A stretch of 64,000 nt of DNA from Hortaea werneckii (taxonomy: Eukaryota; Ascomycota; Dothideomycetes; Mycosphaerellales; Teratosphaeriaceae). Location of the stretch: assembly GCA_037044905.1 (NCBI GenBank), contig JBAOKB010000054.1, forward strand, positions 248,001 through 312,000, read 5' to 3'. The notes beneath the pieces were generated by a model. That model ran no database searches and was not told the DNA's origin. It saw only the letters and a list, made by a program, of their open reading frames with translations. Below are positions 11,439 to 22,304 of this stretch, piece by piece; the stretch's first letter is position 1; each line of letters starts with the position of its first letter. The translations under genes were made by a program, and so were the position numbers.

Positions 11439-12828
11439 ATGGATGATCTACTGGCGCACCTGCCTGTCCCACAAGCAAACGGCACTCTTGTGCCAGCATC
11501 GTCGGCAGCTTCCAGCGAACAAACATCCCTTGGCCAAAACGGTCAGGAAGAGAATCCTGAGCAACAACCATCACTGACGACGTCTGCCGCTCCAGGCACT
11601 CTAAAGAGAAAATCGTCGGGCATGTCGCCCCCCAATGCAACACTGGACTTCGTCCCACCGCCGTCTGCGCAGCATGCTCAGGAAATTGCGGTGCTCGGCA
11701 GCGAGGCCCATGCTTACGTTCAAGATTACTCGAATCTTCAGAGTCTAGACGATTTCGTGAGAGAGAACCCTTTCGCTCCCAAGGAGAAGACAGAACCGCC
11801 TAGGGCGGTACCAGTAAGCCCAGAGTACTCGATCAAGTTCAATGATCTTTGCGTCAAGCACTTCATAGTGCCGGCTTTCGAGTACGACATGCCACATCAG
11901 CAATGCGAAATGGTTACTGTCCAATTTGGCGACAGGAAAGTGGATGCCACTGGCCCTTTCGCGAGTAAGAAGCACGCGAAAGAAGAAGTGTGCAAGCTTG
12001 CCTGGCCTCAACTTCTCGAGATGGACGAACGTCTGCAGAACAAGCGTAAGAGACCAGAGCTGCCACAGTCCTACTCCAGCGGCATTGACAGCGAGCTTCT
12101 CGCTGCTGAAAACTTCATTGGACTGCTGCAAGGTGAGTGTGTCGCGCGCGATGCAGCTGAGCAGAAGGCAACGAAGCTAAACATATTCAGAATATGCGCA
12201 AGCCAACCGTCAAAGATCCCCTGCCTATGAGGAGTCGCAAACAAATACAACACCGATCCGGTTTGCGTGTACAGTGCGCATTGAGGAAAAGCCAGACACG
12301 CCTCTCGGATCCTCAACTGACTTCTATCAATCAAAGCAAGAAGCCAAACGTGCTGCAGCTCGGGGAGCCGTGCTATGGCTGCGTAGTCAAGGCAAGATGC
12401 GTCCTGCGCCACCTTCGGTCAACAACCGCCTTAAATTAGAGCAGCCATCTGCGATGGAACTGGCCCCTGATAGCACAGGTCTGACACAGCTCGTCAATGA
12501 TGCCGACTTGAACAGCGGCGCAAAGACGACATCTGCCGCGCGTCTCCACGAACTTACAGCCGTACTGGGGTTCAGGCCGCCTATCTACGAGTCTCACCCT
12601 TCTGTGCCACCGCCTGGCAAGCCATTGGATGCACACGAGATCAATGGTGTGTTCATAGACATGCACTTGCGATTCTCAGACCAAGATGTGCAGAAAGACT
12701 CCAGGCTTGCCGGTCCATTAGGCAAGGTGGAGCACGTCCATGGTAGAAAGAATGCCAAGGAGCAATGCTGTAGGGAGGCAGTGCGAATTCTTGAGCAAAT
12801 CCAGCGCGAGAGAGCGCACGAGCAGTGA
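11439..12828 (+). CDS. protein with three probable dsRNA-binding domains
   Basis: Exons 11439-12132 and 12191-12828 encode 443 residues. A Ser/Pro-rich N-terminus is followed by three segments that look like dsRNA-binding folds. The first (about 127-195) is FNDLCVKHFIVPAFEYD, then a beta segment, then GPFASKKHAKEEVCKLAW. The second (about 232-310) ends in FYQSKQEAKRAAARGAVLWL. The third (about 355-438) begins LHELTAVLGFRPPIYES and ends GRKNAKEQCCREAVRILEQI. Each has the alpha-beta-beta-beta-alpha layout with a final basic K/R-x-A-K helix, the hallmark of the domain. No RNase III, helicase, PAZ or deaminase motif is visible, so it is likely an RNA-binding cofactor. The intron has GTGAGT and TTCAG ends and splits domain 1 from domain 2. 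The family is not one I can name. Confidence 0.75.
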
Positions 12829-12995
12829 GAACACAAGTGGAAGAGAGCGGCGGGCGCAGACCTGTCTTGATGCACCATGAGACATGATTTACGGAAGCAC
12901 AGTCGGAACCACTGATACATCATAGATACCCTGATTCAACATTTCGGCCATGTGAACTTGTTCAACTCAACATTCTCGATTCCACAGGCTACCTC

Positions 12996-14964
12996 CTAAT
13001 GCTGGTGTGCCCAAGGCTGCTCTCTGAAACCCTTCTGATCCTCCTTGATCATGACGGCTGCCTTCTCGGCAATACCATACAGGCTTGAGCTTAGATGAGC
13101 GGAGAGCTGGATAGGTAGCACGCTCGCATCGATGGCGCGCACATTTTCAATGCCGTAGATCTTCAGTCTGTTGTCGACGACGCCGCCATACTCCTCTTTC
13201 ATCATGGCCAGCGTGGCAATGTAATGCCAGACCGAGGTGAAGGTCTCTTTCATCCATTGCTCCCATTCCTCGTCGGTGCCTTCTTGAGATACTGCTTCAC
13301 CAGGCACAAGCTCGGACTTGACGTACTGTGACAGCGGCTCAGTCTGGTAGACCTCTCGGCTTTGCTTGCAGGTCTCGCGCTGGATCATCATGTCAAGCGG
13401 GTGGCCGAAATAGGAGGCCTCGACAATTGGGTGATCCCAGGAGCTGTTTGAGGAGATGTGCGCCGTGCCCCTGGCAAGCACGATAAGGTTCCAGAGGTCG
13501 ATCCCGAGCTGACCAGTTCCAGGTGAAACGGTGAAGAAGACCTCAGACGCAGCGGCGTTTTGTTTGAAGAGGTTGTTCACCTGCGCCTCGAGAATAGTGT
13601 GAGCTGCCGTAGCATTGACAACAAGTCCCTTGTCTTGAAGTTCCTGCAGTATTCCGGCAGGGTCTCCATCACATAATCGTAAGTTGCGGAGGAGTTGTCC
13701 TTGAGAAGTTGGTGAACATTCGGGAAAGCAATGCCTGATGGTGGTCCGGAGCCGTCATACTCCATCTCTTGGGCGTTTTGCACAACGGAGTTCTTGGTTT
13801 GTTCTTGCATGTGCTTTCCTACACCGGGAGCAGCTTTCTTGAGTGGCACGCCCGCGGCCTCGAGGACGTCTGGATCACCGACACCAGACAGCTCGAGTAT
13901 CTGTGGAGACTGAAGGGAGCCCGCTGACAAGAGAACTTCACGGTCAGCTTTCACGAAGTTGATGTCGCAGTCACGGCAGCCTTGGAAGTGGACGCCCTCG
14001 GCGATCATGTCATCTCCTTCTTCCAGACAATCTCGGTCACACGCTGGCCAGTCAAGATCATGAAATTGTCACGTTGCTCGACCTGGTGCATTGCGTAAGC
14101 CGTGAAAGGCGAAGAGCGGTTCTGCGACTCGTCCGTCACAACCATGTTGGGAATGATCGTGGCACCATTGACTTCGCCGGCAGCAGCATCGTCAATCCGT
14201 TCGAGACCCTCCCACACCTTGTAGGATGCTTCGAGTGCATCTTGCTGGGGCTTCTCGAAGATCCCCGCTGCGAAAGAAACCTCCACCGGACCACCTTGAC
14301 CGTGGTATGCGCGGTCGTACCTTGCACCGCTAGCAATTTCTCTTGGTTCGGGTAAGTTGAAGTTCTCGGCAATGAGCATATATTCGTTGAGGCCTTCCCA
14401 ACCCCAAGAGTCATCGCCAGTCAGCAGTGGAAGGACGTCGTACTGCGAAGCAGGACCTTTGGTCCAACTGGCTCCGTTGATGCTTCCACTGCCACCAAGT
14501 GTTCTGCCGGCCACCAGAAGCAACCCAGTGTCGTTCTGCCCAGGCACGGGAGTGGAAGTGATGTTCCAATCGAGCTCCGATTCGAATGCCTCACCATAGG
14601 TGCGGACATCGTACACCCTCGGGTCGTTGTGGTTGTCATAGCCTGCCTCAATGACCAGGACGGAAATGTCTGGGTCCTCGGACAATCGGCTTGCCACAGT
14701 AAGACCAGTCAATCTAGGGAGATGTTAGGAATGTCCGATAAGCACAAACGGAAGCACTCACCCTCCACCGCAAATCACATAGTCGAATGACTTGTCAGCA
14801 ACGGCGTTAACGTCAGTAGTCACGCCACCCGCAAAAGCATGGTGCGAGCTGCTTGGACGATTAAAGCCATGCCATCTAGGGTTGCCTTCATCATGCCATG
14901 ATCCCCATGGAACCGCATCAACGAAAGGCGACGCAATTGTGAGTGCAAGCAAAGAGAAGAACAT
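12996..14964 (-). CDS. secreted GMC oxidoreductase, glucose/aryl-alcohol oxidase type (two frame breaks)
   Basis: GMC enzymes oxidise sugars or alcohols with FAD and often release hydrogen peroxide outside the cell. Exon 1 (14964-14762) encodes a signal peptide (MFFSLLALTIASPFVDA) and the start of the FAD fold (DYVICGGG). A 48-nt intron (14714-14761) follows. Exon 2 contains GLTVASRLSEDPDISVLVIE, the GMC signature GRTLGGSGSINGASWTKGP, LLSAGSLQSPQILELSGVGD, and the C-terminal GGVVDNRLKIYG / IDASVLPIQLSAH region. The active-site histidines fit VWHYIATLAM and LSAHL. The frame breaks near 14016 and near 13654-13657; each needs one extra base, plausibly from a shortened G or C run. Restoring two bases gives 640 residues, a normal size. 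Substrate cannot be told from sequence. Confidence 0.9.
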
Positions 14965-15965
14965 CGTCGCTATGGGATGAATGGATTGTGAGCTTGGTGT
15001 ATCTCGGCGAACGAGTCGGCAAGTGTTGTACTTATATCGACTCTATAGACCTTGACGGCGTTGCTACGGCCTTTGTCAAGCCCGCTGTACCACGTCTCAA
15101 TGGAAGACAAGACTGTTGGGGGGCCATGAAATGCAACCAAGCCTGGTGGAGCATCATGGGCGGAGCACACCTGGCTATCAGTTGCAACCCACACCTTGAT
15201 GATGCTCATAATTGACCGAATGTCCCTCGTAGTACGTTTCTACCCTATCTTCCAGAGCAACCAGGTTGCGTGTCGTGATGTCAGGCTTGACATATCAAAC
15301 AGCCAAGCAGAGCAGCGTAGAAGCTTGCTCAATGATGAGGATCAAGCCAAGCAAGCCAATGCCTCCGAGCTAAGAGGTCAGCACCCCTTGCTGAGTAGTA
15401 GATCTGTAGATCAGGTACGCATTAAGCTACCGCCGAGAGCACCTTCTTGCAGTAGTCGCGGCCCTGTACTCGGGAGGGCTGAAGAAGTGTAAAATCGATG
15501 TGATGGAAGCCTCAAACTTTTGGACAGCAGTCGGTTGAGGCCTTGGCGAGCAACGCTCCTGCGGCCGACACAAGGCCGCAGAGGTAGCCGCTCACTTAGC
15601 CCTATGTTGTGTGTGCAATGCAATCATGTCATACTGTACACGCACGTGGGGAGACAAAGACGTCCTGTTCGTGAGTGAGATGGATCGTCTTTACAGTACT
15701 GCAGTCTGCGCAGCAGCATATGGCGATGTACACGCTACGATAGGGACTCACGCGAAGGATTCAGGAGCAAGGGCCGTGCCGCGCAAGCCATGCAAGCGAC
15801 TTGCAGCATTCGAAGTCTGCTCCTGAATGTACTCGACATAGCAGACGGGGGAGGCCTAGATGTTGAAGACGCAACGCAGACGTACATGACGAGAGGACGT
15901 GGGCTTGTCCGGAGGCTGAGGTGCTTTGCAGAGAGGTCGACACTGCGAGGGCGTGGTTATTCGCT
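14965..15965. other. 1 kb divergent intergenic region
   Basis: No gene is supported. It lies between the divergently transcribed GMC oxidoreductase and membrane-protein genes, so it should hold both promoters. Short open frames here lack protein-like composition. Confidence 0.5.
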
Positions 15966-17949
15966 ATGGCAGTGTCAATAACGCCTACCCAGACGACATG
16001 GTACACCGTAACACATGGACATGTTGGAGGCGTTCCAGGGACTTCGACTTCGACATCTCTGCAGTCGCCTATGTACAGTGGCACTGAGGTCTATGACGTG
16101 TCCGTAAACGAGAATGTCACTGCCACGTGCGCTAATTGGATCAACTGGTATGGTTCGCTGCCCAAGTAATTCAGAAGAATGGACGAGGGGCTTCATGAAA
16201 GGCATTGGGCTACTTTGCCTATGGCAAGTCGTGCCCTGATTTCCACATGCTCCTCGAGCCCCCTCCAAAATCACATCGTTGCTCCTTTCAGAGGTCGGAG
16301 AATACTGACAGTCTTGTGCAGGGGCAACCCTTTGGTCGCGAACCCAGACATATCCGGCTTGGGCGTGAGTCCAACACTTCCATATATCATCTCAGCAATA
16401 CTGACTGTGTTCAGGTTATACTGTCTTTTGTTCTCAGTGCCTATCTCGTAATGCTCTGGGCACTGTTTGCCTATGGCTTCGGCCTAATCCCCGCATCCTT
16501 GCTGCGCACCGCAGACCGGCGCTGCTTCTTCGCCAACTCTCGCCGCGTACATAGCGAATGGTACTTCGCCCTTCAGAAGGCCACCATCATCTTTGCAGAC
16601 CAGCAGATCATTACTGGAATCGGCATACTGGTTGCAGGATACGCGAACCTAGACTCGGGAATCTCGGCATACCATTGGCAGATCATCACTTACCTGGCGT
16701 GGATGAGTTCAAATGTCCATCTCACCACGCTAACACTCTTGAGAGATTGGCTTGATGCGAACCGAGTTCTTCGCCGATGGCGCATCGCAGGCATGACGGT
16801 GCTACTCTTACTCCTTGCTGCGGCGCTGATGCCAACCACGAAATACGTGTGGATTTCTGCTCTTCGAGACCACCCACTTAGGCAAGCCTTTTGGACACCT
16901 GATCATGGCAATGACGGATTAGGTCTTGGCATACCGGCCAAATGCTTCTGGAATTTTAGAGACCCGAGCAGAGGGGAATTGTTCAGAGAGGTAAACATCG
17001 ACTCCCCCTTCTCTTTCGCCATACTCATACTGGGCTATGTCTGGAAGCTCAGTCAGCTTTACAACGGCAGTCGGACGTGGTCGAAGAAGTGGCTCCGCTG
17101 TGTTCCAGAATGGCTGCTCGAGCGTGCGGCAACACACGAGCTGCGTAGCCAGCACTCCTGGCCTTTCGGCTCCCGCATGAGGTATCGCCTTATAATGCTG
17201 GTCTATGTTCCATTGGTAGCATGGTTTGAGTTCCTCGAATCCTTTGCAGCTTCCCTGTGGCTGCTCTTACTCGGGTTGATTTGGGGTTCAATGCAGATCT
17301 TCCTGCCACGCAACTCAGCCCCTAGCCACGTCGTCCGAGAGGAGTCAGTCTGGGGCTTTGGGCAGATACTGCCGCTTCTCTTCCTTCTACAGCCCGCGGC
17401 CGCGACGTTTGAGCATTTCTATGGTAAGCAGTGGACCTCTTCCTTCGTCTGCATGATCATCGCTGACAGATCCCAGCTTCCCACATGGACCGCAAATTCA
17501 GGAAGCAGCAGTCCGAACTGCTGTTGGAGATGCGCCATCAGGACAGCATGAAGTCCCTTCAGAGCAGCGTGACTACCCTCGCGGCTTCTAATGATTGTGA
17601 TGCTCTGGTGGCGAATGAAACTGCCACTAAGCTTTCAGACTGCTTCCGTACGATGACGCTTGGGCGACCTGGCCAACGCGCCACCACGAACGAAACGCCG
17701 CCGCATCAGGAATTCTTATATTCCTCTAAATTCTTCAAGTCGATCCTTTGGTCTTATCACCTTCTGATCCTAGGCTGTGCATGTCTGGTCTTCACCGTCT
17801 CCGGACTCTCTAACATCGGCGTGAAAGGTTACGTGTGGCAATGGGCCATTTGGGGAGTCGCAGGCTCCGTTTGGCTGGATATGTCTCATCTATGTGCCCA
17901 TTGGAAGTTTCTTCTCCAAGGCATTCAAATGATTACGTGTAATGTATAG
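15966..17949 (+). CDS. multi-pass fungal membrane protein, unknown function
   Basis: Four exons (15966-16147, 16322-16364, 16415-17423, 17477-17949) total 1707 nt and encode 568 residues. The N-terminus is Thr/Ser-rich and extracellular-looking, with an N-glycosylation site (NVTA) and Cys near WINW. Then comes GNPLVANPDISGLG, matching the N-P-D-I-x-G-x-G element of a family of uncharacterised filamentous-fungal membrane proteins. At least seven hydrophobic helices follow, for example VILSFVLSAYLVMLWALFAY, MTVLLLLLAAALM, YRLIMLVYVPLVAW and a C-terminal pair. A cytoplasmic-looking segment with MDRKFRKQQSELLLEMRHQD lies before the last helices. The first two junctions are deduced from this conserved element and from phase; the tiny 43-nt exon 2 is the least certain part. 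No enzyme motif is visible. Confidence 0.75.
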
Positions 17950-18727
17950 GGCTGTATCATATGACCCCAAAGCCACACATGGTTCACTGTTCTATGGAGA
18001 TTCGAGAGCTTCCTTGATCATCTTTTGGCTCGTCACTTGGTGACATGTTACCAGCAGCCCTCTTGAATGCTCAGCAAGAATCATGTTCATACCGAGAAAC
18101 ACGTCAGGTCCTTCAAAAGGTCGCCGGCGATTCTCCAAGTGCCGAATCTCTGATCCGGCGGGTGCGCTTGCCATCTCCACCTGGGGAAGTTCAAATGCGG
18201 AGGCAGGTATGAAGTAAATTGGAATTGTGCAGTCTCCGCTTTCTGAGCCTTGTTTGATGACCACAAATCTTGCCGCGCGCGCTTAGCGCGTAAAGCTACC
18301 CATCGTCGAAGCCTTCTGCCGTCAAGATCGCACGGTTTCGAGGATGCCGAACCAGCCAGACGTGAAATGGAAAGTAGACAGCTTACTACACCAGACGGCA
18401 CAGCGTTGTGGCAAACAAGCGATCTCATCGTCTCGGTGCACCTTGTGTTGTCCGACTGAATGCGCGCTAGACTCTAAAACGGGTGTGATGGGAAAGGGCA
18501 GACAGCCCGGTGAGGAATGGTAGATGTGAAATGCCAATACGGCTTGCTTTGATCTTATCTTACCCAGTTGAGGCTATACGATAAAGAATCTAGTCTTCGA
18601 GATAGTATTTCCCTCCCGAGACTCACTATTCACAATACAACCAACCGTTCGAAAACGCCTTAAGCTCCTCGCTACCCTTTGATCAATTGAACAACAAAAG
18701 ACAGTTCCATGCGCCTAATGGGGGGTA
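17950..18727. other. intergenic, convergent genes
   Basis: About 780 bases between two convergent genes. A 90-codon minus-strand frame (17992-18264) begins with GTG and resembles no family I know. No gene is called. Confidence 0.45.
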
Positions 18728-19417
18728 TCATGATGTTGACTTTTCCGAACTCCTTTTCCGAGCGTGTCCGCCTTTCTCTCTGCGCATCCGCGCGGCTTTC
18801 ATCACACAGGCACCAGTCTTCTTCATGTCTGATGATCTCCTGAAGTCGACGCGAGACCGGCTTGTCGTGATGCTGCATCTTCTTGATTGCACAGGTGTGA
18901 GGGACTCGTTGCTGCTATCGTAGCCTTCGTCCTCGTCAATTACGGCTGAGGTGCTAAGGCTGTCTGGTGGCGGGTTGACTGAGCACTGGTCGTTGGATTG
19001 TACCATTCGAGCAACGAGCGCTGTGATGTCTTCTCGGTGTGTTGAAGAGCATAGTAGCCGCGCATTGGCTTGCCGCCGTATCCTGGTGGATGGCGAGTGT
19101 GCTCTTGGGACAGGCGTGGTCTGGGAGCGCGACACCTGTGGAAGGTCTTCCTCGTCGGCTGGTGGTATTGTCCAGCCAGCATCATCGTCGTGGGCCGCGT
19201 ATGATTCGCAAGAGTCATAGCACATCTGGGCATCCCTCCTTATTCTCTGCCCGGCGAATTGCGCCGCTAAGTCGGTTACTGAGAAGCTTGGTGCAGGGAA
19301 AGGACCGGTAGGTGAGCAGGGAGAGACGGATCTCGAGGTGCCTCTGGTGGATGAGGCATTGCTGGAGTCGAGGGATGGCGATCTCGGTGTGCCAAAGGAG
19401 AAGTTGTCGTCGAACAT
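18728..19417 (-). CDS. Ser-rich hypothetical protein
   Basis: A single-exon gene of 229 codons starting at ATG 19417. The N-terminus MFDDNFSFGTPRSPSLDSSN and the element FPAPSFSVTDLAAQFAGQRI stand out as the structured parts; the rest is low-complexity Ser/Thr/Pro. There is an acidic patch (IDEDEGYDSSNESLTP) and a basic C-terminal end (KAARMRREKGGHARKRSSEK) that could act as a nuclear signal. The phospho-rich disordered composition is typical of fungal regulators, but I cannot assign a function. The continuous frame over 690 bases with an ATG start in a gene-sparse stretch supports a real gene. Confidence 0.68.
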   Translation of the reverse strand: MFDDNFSFGTPRSPSLDSSNASSTRGTSRSVSPCSPTGPFPAPSFSVTDLAAQFAGQRIRRDAQMCYDSCESYAAHDDDAGWTIPPADEEDLPQVSRSQTTPVPRAHSPSTRIRRQANARLLCSSTHREDITALVARMVQSNDQCSVNPPPDSLSTSAVIDEDEGYDSSNESLTPVQSRRCSITTSRSRVDFRRSSDMKKTGACVMKAARMRREKGGHARKRSSEKSTS

Positions 19418-21036
19418 GTTGTCGGAAGAGATGTGTTTGGTTATAGGATAGGCTTAGGTGAAGCCAAGGCCAAAGGCGCGCAGGGAGCCTCACTTAATTC
19501 AAATTCCTGCAATATATGCCAAATAGACAGTGATCGCCTCTTAGCAGGAAGGCATGCGGGCTGATGCAAGTAATATCATCCACAGTTCGGAGTCGCACTA
19601 CTGCGTGGAAGCACTTCGGGGCTGGGTGCAGGGCAGGCGGAAGTGATCTAGGGGTGGCGCTAGACGGGGTCGAGATGCTTTGTTCGCTGAAAGTGAGAGT
19701 CGCGGAGGCAGAAATGTGCGAAGGGGAGCAATAGATGTAGGGACTATAGCGGGCCAGGTACAGAATCGGGATAAACTGAGAGCGACCAGAAGGTTACTTT
19801 TGACCGTTGAGCGCCCCAAGGTGCAGCAGAGGGAATACAACGGTTCATGTCGCGGCGGCGCTGTTCCTCATCCATCAGCGGCAGTTCGAGACCTCAAGGC
19901 GCTAGGAGCAGATGCTGGTGGTAGCAGGTGGTACAGTTACGTCGGGGGTGGCGATCGAGCGAATCACTACCGCTTCTGTGACACGACGGTGGGGCGCAGG
20001 CTCGAACGTGGCCCCTTAGCGCGGGTGTCTTGCATGAGCCGGTGGACCCACGGAAGGGTTCTAGAAAAGCGTCGCGAATTTGCTCGTCCTTTGCTGTCGG
20101 TTGCGGACGACGACATTGATGAGACGCCATTTAAGCCTTGCTGGCACGAAGTCTAATACGCGTCCTTTGCTAGCCAGGCTTTCGGGCGCGAAGAGGCGAC
20201 GACTGTTTATCCGGCAAGCCTTCGAGCGAGTCAACCGAGAGTGAACAACAACCAAAGGTCGACTCCAAACGGCTAAGCACGATTCCTGCGGGTGTCGATC
20301 ATTGGAGATGTACCCGTGACAGCACTGTAGCAACCGCAGCGGTGGGCAGGGTCAAGAAGCGCCCTAACACTTGGCCTGCTTACAGCGGGTTATCGCGGGT
20401 GGTCCACATCAGAGACGGACCGAAGGTGAAGCCTGTCCGCCACCATCGGCTGAAGCTGCCTGACTCCCTATGGGTGTAAGACTGCTGATTACATGAGTAA
20501 TGCTCAGCCGTCTGCCTAGCTGCCCTAGCACCCACCTCCGCACAGGTTGCGCCAAGAGCCTTCCAGATTCTTATTTGCCTATAGCAGCCAGACATTATCT
20601 TCGGAAATAGTCCCGCGAGTGTGACTTGCACGTGTAGCCGTGGAAGCCTGCAGAGCTAAGGTACCTCTTTGGGATACGCTGAGGCCTCATAAGTGAGGTG
20701 TTATGACCGAGAGGTAGACCTTAAACCTCCTCGATCAATAAACTTCATGACGAGGCTCTTCATCTCTTTGCAGCGCTTTCATCGCGTACAAGGCTAAAGG
20801 AAGTCTATAGGTACACGTGCTCACATTTAGTCCGAAGATGGAAATGTCTAGATCAGGCGCATACGCTCTTTTGGTCTGAGAACGGCGCATCAGACTATTG
20901 GGGCAAGCACGACCATGCCGCGACCATCGCGATATGGATCCATCCCATCATCTACGCGTGAGATGAGCGCAAACCTTTTCCTGTGTTGCTCAAGCAGCCT
21001 GTCAGGGAGTCTGGAAACCCCAACAACAGTATCCGT
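19418..21036. other. 1.6 kb intergenic stretch, no gene seen
   Basis: The largest clean gap in the left half. Open frames up to 158 codons exist (19680-20156, plus) but read as random composition rich in Arg/Gly with no motif. No RNA gene or repeat was recognised. Confidence 0.5.
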
Positions 21037-21544
21037 CTAATGTCGACGATGATGCCCATGCGCACTTCCAGGCCCATTGGGAGCTCTGCTGTCCCTACTC
21101 CTGCTTCTCGTCCGACTCCCAGCCCTGCTCCTTGTCCGGCTTCCTGCTCTGCTTCTGCTCCTGACACTGCCCTTGGGTTCAAGACCGCGCTCCTTCCTCC
21201 AGAGGCGATCAACTTCGGCATCGCTTGCACCGCCATTCAAGACGCTTTTCGAGAAGATGAACGCTTTTGATCCGCCGGGGTATTGGCCTTTCCTGACCTG
21301 TACAGACATTAGTCAGAGCTCACATAGCCGTTAATGGAAGCTTGCGTACCTTTTTCCGTCTGTGGAAATACACCAGTGAGATGTAGAAGCCGTGAATGTG
21401 GCTCGGAATGACGGCGAGCAGGAAAAGGGTGCAATTTATTATGAAGTCCACATCTATGCCTGCGAGCAGAGCTACTGCGAGCGGCGGGAGGATCAAGTTC
21501 ACCAGGATGACCCAAAAGCGATACGCGAGCCCTCCTCCAGCCAT
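21037..21544 (-). CDS. Pmp3/UPF0057 proteolipid with Arg/Ser repeat tail
   Basis: Pmp3-family proteins are small two-helix plasma-membrane proteins that affect membrane potential and salt tolerance. Exon 1 (21544-21350) encodes MAGGGLAYRFWVILVNLILP, the conserved DVDFIINCTLFLLAVIPSHI and HGFYISLVYFHRRKK. A 52-nt intron (21298-21349) is followed by exon 2 (21297-21037). The spliced gene is 456 nt and encodes 151 residues. Classical members have about 55 residues, so this is a long form. The extension has a short globular part (QYPGGSKAFIFSKSVLNGGA) and then an SR-type repeat built from RSRSRAGS and RTRSRAGS units ending in a His-rich tail. The core motif LPPLxV...DFxIN..L...xIPxHIHxFY is fully present, so the family call is firm. 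The role of the tail is unknown. Confidence 0.88.
21090..21180. repeat. in-gene repeat encoding Arg/Ser tail
   Basis: Inside exon 2 of the Pmp3-like gene, copies of a roughly 18-base unit (plus-strand form tcctgctctgcttctgct and variants such as cgtccgactcccagccctg) encode alternating SRAGSRTR units. The copies differ by several substitutions. Confidence 0.6.
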
Positions 21545-22304
21545 ACTGACTGATGGACGCTTTCAGATAGCGTCCTAGATTGCTTTGAACCTCCCAGATG
21601 AATGCGAAGAGCTATCTTGCACGCGTTGGCGTTGCGAAACAGAATGTGGCAATTGCTGCCCGGAACCTCCTTTGAAAAAATCGAGTCCGGTGAACTTTAC
21701 TTTTTTTTCACATCACACTCCCTTGTTAAATGATGTGGTCTATCACCCTAGGGAATCACAGTCCGCGAAACTTGAATTTGCTCTGCCCGGCAGGTGAGAT
21801 GAAGTCATTCTGCTTGCTTGCTGTTCGGGTGACGGCCCTAGCGCTATCGTCATGTCTCAGACCCCCTGCTCGTTGTTCTGCCTCTTGCTGCATACGATGT
21901 TTGATCGAATTGGTTCTGCGGAGGAACAGCGACAAACTCCTCGCCGCAAGGTGAAGAGAAACGCAGCTCTCGTGGCTGGTACCAGATAATCTAATCACCG
22001 CGTCCCAGGCGAGCGTCATAGCTCCTTCGTCGGCTTTTGGTTACGTCTGGGGCGGCTATTGCCCGCGCCTTGCAACTTCCCCGTTTTCGTCTCGTTCCAT
22101 CTTGCTGCCTGAGCAAGTAGTGACATGCTCCGAAGACGCATCTAGGGCTATCTTGGAGCGCTGTAGTCGGGGTTGCAGCAGTGTTGTCTACCTCTTATTT
22201 GCGTGTTGTGAGCTAAGTACATTTTTGCTTTTGCCTCTAAACCTTACACTGCTTTCGTGCTTCTCTTCTCACGGCAACTCACAACATTGCCTACCATTGG
22301 AATT
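21545..22304. other. divergent intergenic region
   Basis: About 760 bases between the Pmp3-like gene (minus) and the dihydrodiol-dehydrogenase-like gene (plus). It should hold both promoters. No gene is supported. Confidence 0.45.

Noticed and set aside
17992..18264. 90-codon minus-strand ORF
   Set aside because: Begins with GTG, with an in-frame stop just upstream; no family match.
19680..20156. 158-codon plus-strand ORF
   Set aside because: Random-looking Arg/Gly-rich composition and no conserved motif.
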